NCBI GenBank assembly: GCA_965656875.1 | Contig: CBFHMJ010000018.1 | Location: forward strand, 62,001 to 126,000 | DNA from: CBFHMJ01 sp965656875 | GTDB lineage: Bacteria > Pseudomonadota > Gammaproteobacteria > Enterobacterales > Alteromonadaceae | Direction: 5' to 3' | Length of the DNA: 64,000 nucleotides | Shown: one piece after another, positions 44,823-54,328 of the stretch | Layout: each line of letters opens with the position of its first letter | Numbering within the stretch: position 1 is the stretch's first letter | Made by a program: the position numbers and the translations under genes | The notes under the pieces: generated by a model | What the model saw: the letters and a program-made list of their open reading frames with translations, nothing else | The model's database searches: none | Told to the model about the DNA's origin: nothing

Positions 44823-45575
44823 TTAAAAAAATATCTGTAGTAATAATTGCGTGGTGTACTGGTCCTGATCTCTGACACCAAATTTGTTTTTCCAGATGTC
44901 CATTTCAATACCAACCAGGTATTTACCGGGTTGTTGAAAAAAGTGGCCTATATCGAGTTTTAACTGAGGTTGAAACTTGATTAATGAGCGAGAAGGGCCG
45001 TTTTTCGGGGTTGTTTCAATGTCGAAAAAACCATCAAAGTAGAGTTGTGCGTTGTGGACTTTAAAGGGTAATGACCACGCTGTAGTCAGTTGGTAGTTTC
45101 TTCCCTTCAAACCATTATTTCTGGCATAAATCCCGGTATCGAAGAAGGCAAATCCAGGTATGTCCCAGCTGGCATTCAGGCCCAGTAGATAATTTCGGGT
45201 GTTTTGTCCGGCGTCAGAATGTTCCCAGGCACCCGTCAGAAAGACATCATTAAGAGGGCCTCGTTTAAAGTTAATGTCTGTAAAGTGATTGAGACTCAAC
45301 CCTACCGATACTTCGGAGTAAATTTCGTCGTTAATGTTGGATTCATCATCAGACAAGTGATCGAAGAACAGAAATGTTTTGCCCCATTCATAGCCAGCAG
45401 CATGTTCCAGCGTAATGGTCGTTCCTCGAAAATGTTTTTCTGAGAAGGGATTCAGGTAGTCTCTTGCCTTCATGTATTGAAGGTTGGTGGAACTCCAGAG
45501 TGGTTCAGCATCCGCTGTCGGGGTCAGCCATAATGCGACTGATAAAATCGTTACTGTTACTGCTCGTAAAAACAT
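44823..45575 (-). CDS. Tsx-like outer-membrane channel
   Basis: 250 residues with a signal peptide (AVTVTILSVALWLTPTADA) and a 12-strand-type barrel of the nucleoside-channel Tsx group: LWSSTNLQYMKARDYLNPFS, GTTITLEHAAGYEWGKTFLF, FFDHLSDDESN, DTGIYARNNGLKGRNYQLTT, and a terminal Phe. Tsx transports nucleosides; relatives have broader or unknown specificity. It is the first gene of the minus-strand operon and has an AAGGATAAATCT ribosome site. As the outer-membrane entry it could feed the two inner-membrane transporters. Confidence 0.85.
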   Translation of the reverse strand: MFLRAVTVTILSVALWLTPTADAEPLWSSTNLQYMKARDYLNPFSEKHFRGTTITLEHAAGYEWGKTFLFFDHLSDDESNINDEIYSEVSVGLSLNHFTDINFKRGPLNDVFLTGAWEHSDAGQNTRNYLLGLNASWDIPGFAFFDTGIYARNNGLKGRNYQLTTAWSLPFKVHNAQLYFDGFFDIETTPKNGPSRSLIKFQPQLKLDIGHFFQQPGKYLVGIEMDIWKNKFGVRDQDQYTTQLLLQIFF

Positions 45576-45762
45576 AGATTTATCCTTTCAGGTGTCATGA
45601 CGACGAACGGTGATTCGAAAAGAATCAGGTGAAAGAATAATCAGAGGGGGTTGGTTGGGACTCGTTGTTTTGTGGGAAAAAGACGGGAGAAGAAACAAAG
45701 TTAGCAAGATAAGATCGTTTGTACCCTATTTGCTTGATATTTGTGATGTGTTCCAGATTATT

Positions 45763-46185
45763 TTACTGGCCGGTATAAGTCGCGATCAGCGACCAGATTG
45801 CGTCAGTGCCAAAGGTGAATGATTGCGGTGGGGTAAAGCCTGCGGTTTTTAATACGGACAAGGGGAGCGGATTGGAAAATTGCTGCACATCAGTCAGCCA
45901 GAGACCAAGACCTTGTGAACGGCCTGCGTAATAAGCATCCCAACCTGCGGCAGAAATGCCACTAACGGGCAGGATTGAATCTCTGCGAGCTACCGGATTG
46001 AAATGTTCGATGGATTCAATGGTGGCGACACCGTCGAGCTGTTGCACAGGGCTGGAACTGTAAATAAATACTTTGTTACCAGCCTTAACATTAGGGCTCA
46101 GGCGCTTTCTTAGTTCTACCTTCTTGTTTCCCAAGTAAATTTGACTTGAAAATTGAGGCTTGATGCTTAAGATGATGTCCTTCAT
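45763..46185 (-). CDS. ASCH-domain protein
   Basis: 140 residues with the ASCH (PUA-like) fold: the start DIILSIKPQFSSQIYLGNKK VELRKR-type element, a VFIYSSSPVQQLDGVATIES strand pair and a long C-terminal extension. ASCH proteins are thought to bind RNA or modified nucleotides. There is little leader: the start codon is only 21 bases from the divergent start at 46207 and no ribosome site is obvious. Confidence 0.75.
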   Translation of the reverse strand: MKDIILSIKPQFSSQIYLGNKKVELRKRLSPNVKAGNKVFIYSSSPVQQLDGVATIESIEHFNPVARRDSILPVSGISAAGWDAYYAGRSQGLGLWLTDVQQFSNPLPLSVLKTAGFTPPQSFTFGTDAIWSLIATYTGQ

Positions 46186-46206
46186 TTTTTAACAAGGATG
46201 AAATAA

Positions 46207-47397
46207 ATGGCTAAAAGCCTGGCAATATGGTTAGAGAATCCGAATGATAACCCGGAATTAACGTTGCACGTTAATTTTTGGGCGCTTAATAGTGGCGACC
46301 TGGCTTATCTTGATGTTGGAGTTCGATTTTCAGCAAAAGGTAAGTGGGATGCGATCAATGTATATCTGCCATTTTCTAAACGAGACATCACCTATACGCC
46401 ACAACTTGGCAAGCTGGTATGCGATGATAAGCAGTTATTGTCTGCGGTTTTTAACAAGCGATTATTAGGTTCTGAAAACCGTGACGATGAGTCTCAGGTG
46501 CTGGATTTTGGTCAGGATGAAGCGGGCGAAGAAGATATTCTTCAATTCTTTACGGCATTACCGAAAAAAGAAGACGATGACTCAACTTACGGTGTTCAGA
46601 TAAAGAAAATCAAAGAAGGTGAAACGGAAGGTGTTCAGCTTTCTTTTCCTCGTAAATTATTCAAACGTGAAAACGTTGCTGGTTATTTTCGATTCCGTCT
46701 GGTGTTACAGCGAGATGCTTACCAGGCTATTTCTCATATCTACAAATCTAATGAGCGGGCGCTGACTAATCATTTCGAGAAAACAGAGATGGTTGATTTC
46801 AGAATCAATGAGCCCAGAAATCTGCCAATAAAAATTCGCACCGAGTTGAATAATCCGTCTTGTCTTAAACGGGTGGACTTCTTTTTAATTCGTGAGGCTT
46901 ATTCTGAGTTTAAGATGTCTCATTCGGATTATCATCGTTGTCGATTGTTGGAACGTAATGCCTGGGATGATTATCTGGAGCCGGGATTACCTGATAACAT
47001 TAATGTTCCGGCGCAGATGCTAATTTATCATTGGAAAGAACAGGCAAAACGTGACAAAAGCATCGATCATTTTGCTGCGTTTGCAAAATTTACACGTTGG
47101 CATATTCGTCGGCGGGAAATTGCTGCTGTGGTTTTAGCTATACTGACATTAGGTATACTAACGGGCCTTGCAACAAACGTTATCTGGACACAGGTTCAAA
47201 ACGATGTAAAATCAGAGAGTCAGGCGGAAAAAGCAGCGGTTCATTGCATTATTGAAAAGCCGGTTTGCCCGACACCAGGCGTTCAGTTGTCTCAGTTACC
47301 ATCGCAAAAAGCGGGTGAGACATCAGAAACACCGACAAAAACTCATTCAACTACCAGTACGTTAACTCAGACAGAACAGGAAAAATCAAAACGATGA
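46207..47397 (+). CDS. Unknown protein with one C-terminal membrane helix
   Basis: 396 residues. The first ~300 are soluble and mixed in charge (LAIWLENPNDNPELTLHVNF, WDAINVYLPFSKRDITYTPQ); a single helix at ~305-325 (IAAVVLAILTLGILTGLATN) is followed by a Thr/Ser-rich tail, so the bulk is likely cytoplasmic with the tail outside. AAGGATGAAATAA precedes the ATG. The stop overlaps the GNAT gene start (ATGA), so the two are translated together. No family was recognised. Confidence 0.7.
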   Translation: MAKSLAIWLENPNDNPELTLHVNFWALNSGDLAYLDVGVRFSAKGKWDAINVYLPFSKRDITYTPQLGKLVCDDKQLLSAVFNKRLLGSENRDDESQVLDFGQDEAGEEDILQFFTALPKKEDDDSTYGVQIKKIKEGETEGVQLSFPRKLFKRENVAGYFRFRLVLQRDAYQAISHIYKSNERALTNHFEKTEMVDFRINEPRNLPIKIRTELNNPSCLKRVDFFLIREAYSEFKMSHSDYHRCRLLERNAWDDYLEPGLPDNINVPAQMLIYHWKEQAKRDKSIDHFAAFAKFTRWHIRRREIAAVVLAILTLGILTGLATNVIWTQVQNDVKSESQAEKAAVHCIIEKPVCPTPGVQLSQLPSQKAGETSETPTKTHSTTSTLTQTEQEKSKR

Positions 47398-47861
47398 ATG
47401 CGGCTTCTATTTTGATATCACCTTCACTGACGTTTGAACTGAGTCCGGACATTAATTTCCGTCACCTTTCCCATCTACTGGCCGATATAGCGCCCTTATA
47501 TCCTGACTTCTCAGCCTGGTTAACATTTAAGTTTCGCCGTAATCTGGCATCAGGTGAACGCAATATTGTGATTGCTCATGATGGCAATCAGGTGCATGGT
47601 GTCAGCTTACTGAAGTCAACGACAGAAGAACGCAAGATATGCACGTTTTATGTTGATGAAGCCGTAAGAGGGCAGGGGACAGGCCGTGAGTTAATGAATC
47701 AATCATTGCACTGGCTTGATAGTGATGACGCTATCATTACGGTTTCTGATGAACGACTGGAGACACTTCAACCCTTATTAGCGCAAACAGGATTTCAGCA
47801 ACAAGCTGAATTAAATGATGTTTACCGTAAGCAACACAGTGAATTTATTTTCTCTCTGTAA
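47394..47861 (+). CDS. GNAT-family N-acetyltransferase
   Basis: 155 residues with the GNAT core: ICTFYVDEAVRGQGTGRELM carries the acetyl-CoA pyrophosphate-binding R-G-x-G-T-G loop, followed by the NQSLHWLDSDDAIITVSDER helix/strand. The substrate is unknown. It overlaps the preceding unknown membrane gene by four bases, suggesting a shared role. Confidence 0.85.
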   Translation: MNAASILISPSLTFELSPDINFRHLSHLLADIAPLYPDFSAWLTFKFRRNLASGERNIVIAHDGNQVHGVSLLKSTTEERKICTFYVDEAVRGQGTGRELMNQSLHWLDSDDAIITVSDERLETLQPLLAQTGFQQQAELNDVYRKQHSEFIFSL

Positions 47862-47935
47862 CGTCTGAGCGCTATTTTTATCGCTGTTATATTCACATCA
47901 TAGACTGATGCAATACGTTATTGCTGTTCGTCTTG

Positions 47936-50900
47936 TTATCGACAAAGCTTTTTAATCAACCGTTTTAACGCAGCCGGTTTTACGGGTTTGTGTAAAAACT
48001 GGAATCCTGCCTCTAACACCGCTTCGCGAATCGACTCATCATGGTTAGCTGTATTTATAATGACAGGCACACTTGTCGGTATCAGTTGCTGGCAGCAATG
48101 TAAGCCTGTTTCGCCATCATCCAGTTGATAGTCGGCCAGAATTAAATCGGGTAACGAATGATGCTGTTTTAAGGCAGCAAGCGTTGCCATGCTGGTCGCT
48201 TGATTAATCTGGCAACCCCATTGCTCCAGTAAAGACGACATGGCTTTTAAGACCTGAGGTTCATTATCCAGAATCCAGACGGAGAGGTTAGTTAAATCAG
48301 CGGTTACGATTTGCTGTTCTTTACGAGGTTGTGATAACTGCTGTTGTTGACTCAATGGCACGCTGATACAGAATGTACTACCTGAACCGACTTCAGATTG
48401 CACTTCCAGAGGATGGTGCAAGACCTGACACATACGTTGTGTAATCGCCAGACCAAGCCCAAGTCCTCGCTCATTTCGGTTCTGTTGAAGCTGATGGAAT
48501 TCTTCAAAAATGGTGTCCATGTCCTCCTGAGCGATACCAGGACCAGTATCACTTATGGCAATCTCAACATGCTGTTGTTTGATTTGAGTGGTTAATTTGA
48601 TTTCACCCTGCTCGGTGTAGCGAACGGCATTCGCTAACAGATTTTGCAGAATACGTCGCAACAGTTTCTTATCTGAAGTGACGATAAGGTGCGACTGAGC
48701 GTACTCAAATGATAAGCCTTTATCACGAGCAAACATCTGATACTCATTGGCCAGACTGTCGGTGACATCTTGCAAATCGAATGTTGTGATGTTGGTGGTA
48801 ATGGTGCCGGAATCCAGTCGTGTAATTTCAAGAATGGATGTCATTAACTCTTCAGCACTGACCAGTGAGTCGGTGATATTACCCGCGAGTTCTTTTAATT
48901 CTTCATCATGTGCTTTTTCTCGCAAGATGGAGCAAAACAAAGTAGCGGCATTGAAGGGTTGTAATAAGTCGTGCCCTGCGGCGGCAAAAAAGCGGGTTTT
49001 ACTGATCGTCGCTTGTTCTGCGATCTTTCGAGCCTCGTTCAAATCACGGGTGCGCTGTGCGACTTTCAATTCCAGATTGTCTCTGACTTCTTCCAGCGCT
49101 TTTTGCGTGTGAATATATTCAGTGATATCGGTAAACGTTGTAACAAAGCCGCCGCCCGGTAGTGGACTGCCCTGCATTTCATAGACTTTGCCATCGTTAC
49201 GGAAGCGTTGATATTTATAGCTGTTGCCGTTACGCAGATAACTCAGTCTTTTCTGGACCAGATCTTCTTCCTGTTCTGCGCCGAATAATCCTCGTTGGGC
49301 GTTGTAGCGGATGACGTCTTCAACCGGTTTACCGACATAAATCAGCCCTTCCGGATAATCGAACATTTCCAGATAACGGCGATTCCAGGCAACGATACGC
49401 AAGTCTTTATCAACAACGCTAATCCCTTGGCTGATATTTTGAATTGTGGACTGGAGTAATTCACGATTGAATTTGAGTACCTGACTGGCTTCATCGACAA
49501 ACTCCACGACATCTTCAAGTGGCAGCTCTTTTTCCTGCCGTGCTGCATTCATCACCATCCGGGCCGATGCGCCGCCGATAACGCCGGATAATTCCCGTTC
49601 TGCTTTAAATTCCAGTTGCTGCGTGGCTTGTTGATGCCATTGAGGAAATTCTGTTTGGTAGACTTCGCACAGCAATGCATGACTCTGGCGATTACCAATA
49701 AATCGCGACAACAGATCAAACACATCACGATTGGTTAATTTGGATTTTTCGCCACGAGTTTTTAACCCTTGATTGCGAGTTTGTAAAAAGCGATTGGCTT
49801 GCAGTTGTTCGGCAACGCCTGGCTTTGAAAAGATTGATGTGAACATGAAAACAAGCAGGTTGGCGGATAAGGAAATCACGACACCGTGGGTGATAAAGTC
49901 CAGCTCAAGGCCAAACATTGCTTGTGGTCGAAGCCAGTTAATGCCCAGTGGACCGTGTGTCAGCAAGTTGCTGCCAGGAGAAACGGCCAGCACCATTGTC
50001 GGTAGTAGTAACGTCCAGACCCAAAGTAAGGTTCCGGTTGCGAGTGAGTACTGAGCGGCTCTTGCATTACTTTTTCGCCAAATTAAACCAAGCAACAAAG
50101 GCGGTGCAAATTGTGCGACCAGTGAAAACGCGATTAGCCCCGTGTGTGCTAATGGGCCACTGGTACTGACATACCTGTAATATAAATATGACAATATCAG
50201 AATAACAACAATGGTCAGCCGACGAATCGTGATTAGGGTATTGGGTTGCAGCTTATCTTTTTGTTTAAGCAGCGGGTGTTTGCCGAGATAAAACGGTGTA
50301 ACCAGATCATTTGATACCATAACGCTCAGTACGACAGACGTGATGATAACCATGCTGGTGGCTGCTGAAAATCCGCCGATGTAGGCAATGGCGGTGAACA
50401 AAGCGCTGTTCTCATGCATGGGTAATGCGAGTACAAACGTGTCTGTGTTGACGTCCATGCCATCGAAAGTCATTACTCCGGCATAGGCAATAGGAAGAAT
50501 GAACAGATTGATGGCAATCAAATAGAGTGGAAACAACCAGCGGGCAGTTTTGAGTTCGGATGTATTACTTTGCTCTATAAAACCCAGATGGAATTGTCGT
50601 GGCAGACAAAACATTGCGAGTGCGCCGAGTACAACATGCGTCAGATACACATAGCCCGGGCTGGCATGGTCAGGAATTTGTTGAATCGTGGGATTGAGCG
50701 CTGCTCGGTAAAACAAATCGTTCCAGCCATCGTATAAGCCGTAACAAACAAAAAGCCCTATGGCGAGATAAGCGGCCAGTTTAATCGCTGATTCAAATGC
50801 AATAGCCATCACCAGGCCAGGATTATGCTCAGATGATCGAACTCGCCGGGTGCCAAACAGAATAGCGAACAGCGCCATCATCAAGGTGATATACAAGGTT

Positions 50901-51373
50901 GTGTCGGTAAACGGTGATTGTTCTCCGGCGACCGGCTGCTGGGTGATAACCGCGACACTGTTGGTTACGGCTTTTAACTGTAGTGCAATGTATGGAATGA
51001 CGGCGACAATCGCAATTAACGTAATCATGCCTGCCAGACGTTGAGAGCGACCATAACGGGATGAAATGAAGTCAGCTATAGAGGTCAGGTTTTGTTCTTT
51101 ACAGATGAGGGCTATTTTGGCTTGTAATCGCCAGGCCAGAAGAAAAGCGAGGATGCTGCCAGCGTATGTCGGTGCCATCCACCACCCATTGTTGACGGCT
51201 TGTGTAGCAACACCATAAAAGGCCCACGAGGTGCAATAAGCACCCAGTGAAAAGCTGTAAATGACGGCTTTGGGTTTACCCGAAATTGCGTGTTGGTCGC
51301 CCCAGTAAGCAATGGCAAACAGAGCGGCCAGATAAATCAGTGAAATGCCAAAAATGGCCCAGATTGACAGCAT
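47936..51373 (-). CDS. CrbS-like hybrid sensor kinase with Na+/solute symporter domain
   Basis: 1145 residues. Residues 1-~510 form a SLC5/PutP-like transporter of 12-13 helices (YSFSLGAYCTSWAFYGVATQ; GGFSAATSMVIITSVVLSVM). A PAS domain (~655-765, VVDKDLRIVAWNRRYLEMFD), coiled linker, HisKA with His801 (FFAAAGHDLLQPFNAA), HATPase (NAVRYTEQG, DTGPGIA, GLGLGLAI) and a C-terminal receiver with Asp1081 (LILADYQLDDGETG) follow. This is the layout of CrbS, which with CrbR governs the acetate switch (acs) in Vibrio and Pseudomonas. The orphan LuxR-type regulator at 35481 is the natural candidate partner. Confidence 0.92.
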   Translation of the reverse strand: MLSIWAIFGISLIYLAALFAIAYWGDQHAISGKPKAVIYSFSLGAYCTSWAFYGVATQAVNNGWWMAPTYAGSILAFLLAWRLQAKIALICKEQNLTSIADFISSRYGRSQRLAGMITLIAIVAVIPYIALQLKAVTNSVAVITQQPVAGEQSPFTDTTLYITLMMALFAILFGTRRVRSSEHNPGLVMAIAFESAIKLAAYLAIGLFVCYGLYDGWNDLFYRAALNPTIQQIPDHASPGYVYLTHVVLGALAMFCLPRQFHLGFIEQSNTSELKTARWLFPLYLIAINLFILPIAYAGVMTFDGMDVNTDTFVLALPMHENSALFTAIAYIGGFSAATSMVIITSVVLSVMVSNDLVTPFYLGKHPLLKQKDKLQPNTLITIRRLTIVVILILSYLYYRYVSTSGPLAHTGLIAFSLVAQFAPPLLLGLIWRKSNARAAQYSLATGTLLWVWTLLLPTMVLAVSPGSNLLTHGPLGINWLRPQAMFGLELDFITHGVVISLSANLLVFMFTSIFSKPGVAEQLQANRFLQTRNQGLKTRGEKSKLTNRDVFDLLSRFIGNRQSHALLCEVYQTEFPQWHQQATQQLEFKAERELSGVIGGASARMVMNAARQEKELPLEDVVEFVDEASQVLKFNRELLQSTIQNISQGISVVDKDLRIVAWNRRYLEMFDYPEGLIYVGKPVEDVIRYNAQRGLFGAEQEEDLVQKRLSYLRNGNSYKYQRFRNDGKVYEMQGSPLPGGGFVTTFTDITEYIHTQKALEEVRDNLELKVAQRTRDLNEARKIAEQATISKTRFFAAAGHDLLQPFNAATLFCSILREKAHDEELKELAGNITDSLVSAEELMTSILEITRLDSGTITTNITTFDLQDVTDSLANEYQMFARDKGLSFEYAQSHLIVTSDKKLLRRILQNLLANAVRYTEQGEIKLTTQIKQQHVEIAISDTGPGIAQEDMDTIFEEFHQLQQNRNERGLGLGLAITQRMCQVLHHPLEVQSEVGSGSTFCISVPLSQQQQLSQPRKEQQIVTADLTNLSVWILDNEPQVLKAMSSLLEQWGCQINQATSMATLAALKQHHSLPDLILADYQLDDGETGLHCCQQLIPTSVPVIINTANHDESIREAVLEAGFQFLHKPVKPAALKRLIKKLCR

Positions 51374-51466
51374 AGTACGGCCTGATGGTGTTGCTTCGCA
51401 TTGTTGTTATTGTTTTCTATCTTGCTTTGTCTTTCTTATAAAGCGTTCTTACCGCCATCATACCAA

Positions 51467-54052
51467 TCAGAATATTTCGTCTTCTTCTTCGACTTTTCCT
51501 TCGTCATCGTTATCAAAGATAACCGGTGTGCTGTCGTCAGCAACGTATTGCGTCGGCTCAGTCCCTTTTACAAAATATTCAAAGCGAGTGGTGTGATCGG
51601 ATTTTCTTGAGAGTAATCCTGTTTTTTTATCGATGCGCACTGACACAAGCTCATCCGGAATAAACCAGGATTGTTCTGGTTGTCCTTCCAGCGCATGTTT
51701 CATAAATTCAATCCATGCTGGCTGCGCTGTTTTAGCACCGGCTTCAGCGCCGTAAACCTGGGTCTTATCCAGATTTCGGTTATAGCTGGTTCGGCCCAAA
51801 TCACGACCCGGGTTATCAAAACCAACCCAGGTTGTTGCTACCAGGTCCGGTGTAAAGCCAGAAAACCAGGTATCTTTTGCATCATTGGTGGTGCCTGTTT
51901 TGCCGGAGATGTCGTTACGTTTCAGGCTAACTGCTCGCCAGCCTGTGCCAGCCCAACGTGTTTTATGTTTCCAGCTACCACCGCCCTGAATGGCGCTGTT
52001 CATGGCCTGAGCAATCAAAAAGGCGTTCTGAGGTGAAATAACACGCGGGGCCAGATTCTTGATCGACGTATTATTGCGATTTGATACGGTACAGGTTCGA
52101 CAGGCGACAGCCGGTTCAGCTTGCCAGACGGTTTTATTGTCGATGTCATCAATTTTATTAATGATGTACGGCTCAACCAGGTAGCCACCATTGGCAAAGG
52201 TGGCGATGCCTGTAACGACTTCAATCGGCGTGAGTGCCGCTGAACCCAGTGCCAGCGATTCATTGCGTGGCAGGTCATCCGGAGCAAAACCAAACTGAGT
52301 TAAGTGGTCGATGGTTTTCTTCAGACCAACACCTCTTAAGAGGCGAACAGACACAACGTTTTTGGATTGCGCCAGTGCTTTACGGACGCGAATCGGGCCA
52401 TCGTATTTATCCGGTGAATTTTTTGGACGCCACGCTGTACCCTGACGCCTGTCCCATTGGTTGATCGGCGCGTCATTGATAATACTGGCGAGGGTAAAGC
52501 CGTTATCGAGTGCTGCAGAATAAACAAATGGTTTGATGTTTGAACCAACCTGACGTTTTGCTTGAGTAACCCGGTTGTATTCGCTCAGGTAAAAGTTATA
52601 GCCACCGACAACCGCTTTAATCGCACCATCCATAGGGTCGAGAGCGACCAGTGCGCCGCTGACTTGTGGAATCTGTGCCAGTCGATATTCACCATCTGAC
52701 AGTTTTCGAACCCAGATTTGATTACCCGGTGTGATGACATCCCAAATTGTTTTGGGCTCTTTGTCCTGACGGGAGTCTGTGATGTGAGGTCTGGCCCATT
52801 TGATGTTGTCCCAGTTAATAACAGCTAACTGGTCTTTTTTCAGTTGAACATAGGCCTGATTATTAATGATTTCGGTCACTATGCCTGGCTCTAACTCACC
52901 GTAGCTACGAATGTCAGATAAATGTTCTTTAATTTGATCGTATGTCCAGGCGTTTGATTTATCTGTTTCAACAGGACGAGGAATCTCCGCATCAGTGCTT
53001 GTTGTGTCATCCGAATCGTTCACTGTCAGGCTGGTGTCTTCTTCCGGCTCAATGATGGGTTCATCCCATAGTTTGGCAACCGGACCGTAATAGCCATGAC
53101 GTTCATCATAAGCGTGAAGATTGTTTACTACCGCTTGTTGAGCGGCCAGTTGTTGTTTAGCCGATACAGTTAACCAGACCTGATAACCACCGGTATAAGC
53201 TTCTTCTGCACCGTAACGATTGACCATCTCCTGACGGGCAATTTCAGCGACATATGGCGCATGGGCGGTAATTTGTGCGCCATGATATTTAGCTGTAATT
53301 GGCGCATTTAAGGCGTCTTTGAATTGTTCCTGAGTAATCAGCCCTACTGTTCTCATTCGGCCCAGAACAACCGCCCGACGTTTTTTAGCGCGTTCCGGCG
53401 ATCGAATAGGGTTCAGCGTAGATGGTGCTTTGGGTAATCCCGCCAGAATAGCCATTTCCGGTAAGGTCAGTTGATCTACCGTTTTACCGTAGTACACCTG
53501 TGCGGCTGCACCGACACCATAAGAGCGATTGCCCAGCGGTATTTTATTGAGGTAAAGCTCAAGGATTTCATTTTTACTGAGTAGTTGTTCAATGTGCAGC
53601 GCAATGAACAGTTCCTTGATTTTTCGAATCCAGGTCTTTTCACGCGTCAGGTAGAAGTTTCGTGCAAGCTGCATTGTGATAGTACTGGCGCCTTGCTTCT
53701 TCTGTCCGGTGACGGCAACGGTAACAGCGGCTCGAATAACACCAATAAAATCAACGCCAGGGTGTTCATAAAATCGGCTATCTTCTGTCGCCAGATAAGC
53801 ATTGACCAGTAAATCTGGCATGTCTTCAATGTTCAGGGGAATGCGTCGTTTTTCGCCAAATTGAGAAATCAACTCACCTTCGGCGCTGTAGACTTTCATA
53901 GGGGTTTGCAGGCGAACATCTTTGAGTGTTTCGACACTGGGCAGGTCAGGGCGAATGTAGAGATATAGCCCCAGCAAGGCAAGCAATCCAGCGATTCCAG
54001 AGTACACAGAGAATTTAAATAATCGTTTGAGAACTAGCACGTTTTTTCTCAT
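51467..54052 (-). CDS. mrcA: Penicillin-binding protein 1A
   Basis: 861 residues; bifunctional peptidoglycan glycosyltransferase/transpeptidase anchored by an N-terminal helix (~12-32). The glycosyltransferase has catalytic Glu90 in ATEDSRFYEHPG and QGASTITMQLARNFYLTREK; an inserted OB-like domain follows, then the transpeptidase with Ser504 in SNIKPF, SKN and KTGTTND. The C-terminus is acidic. The gene is divergent to pilM, its usual neighbour in gammaproteobacteria. Confidence 0.97.
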   Translation of the reverse strand: MRKNVLVLKRLFKFSVYSGIAGLLALLGLYLYIRPDLPSVETLKDVRLQTPMKVYSAEGELISQFGEKRRIPLNIEDMPDLLVNAYLATEDSRFYEHPGVDFIGVIRAAVTVAVTGQKKQGASTITMQLARNFYLTREKTWIRKIKELFIALHIEQLLSKNEILELYLNKIPLGNRSYGVGAAAQVYYGKTVDQLTLPEMAILAGLPKAPSTLNPIRSPERAKKRRAVVLGRMRTVGLITQEQFKDALNAPITAKYHGAQITAHAPYVAEIARQEMVNRYGAEEAYTGGYQVWLTVSAKQQLAAQQAVVNNLHAYDERHGYYGPVAKLWDEPIIEPEEDTSLTVNDSDDTTSTDAEIPRPVETDKSNAWTYDQIKEHLSDIRSYGELEPGIVTEIINNQAYVQLKKDQLAVINWDNIKWARPHITDSRQDKEPKTIWDVITPGNQIWVRKLSDGEYRLAQIPQVSGALVALDPMDGAIKAVVGGYNFYLSEYNRVTQAKRQVGSNIKPFVYSAALDNGFTLASIINDAPINQWDRRQGTAWRPKNSPDKYDGPIRVRKALAQSKNVVSVRLLRGVGLKKTIDHLTQFGFAPDDLPRNESLALGSAALTPIEVVTGIATFANGGYLVEPYIINKIDDIDNKTVWQAEPAVACRTCTVSNRNNTSIKNLAPRVISPQNAFLIAQAMNSAIQGGGSWKHKTRWAGTGWRAVSLKRNDISGKTGTTNDAKDTWFSGFTPDLVATTWVGFDNPGRDLGRTSYNRNLDKTQVYGAEAGAKTAQPAWIEFMKHALEGQPEQSWFIPDELVSVRIDKKTGLLSRKSDHTTRFEYFVKGTEPTQYVADDSTPVIFDNDDEGKVEEEDEIF

Positions 54053-54328
54053 GGCTGACGGCGAAATTGCGGTCGTTAGTATAGCTTGATTGCTTTGATA
54101 ATAAAAAGGTCTGTTATTTTGTAAAAAAAACTACTAATCTGGTCAACTGTTGTCCATTTCAGGTTTGATAAGACCTTGGCAACAAAATGAATTTTATAGA
54201 TTCCAGGATTAAACTACAGCAGGGATACAGTAGTTTGATCGATAACTTCTGGTGTCATGCCAGATGTTTTTTCTGATGGCGATAACCCCCGGCGTCATTG
54301 TTAATCCACAATATGGTATCGGGTAACA

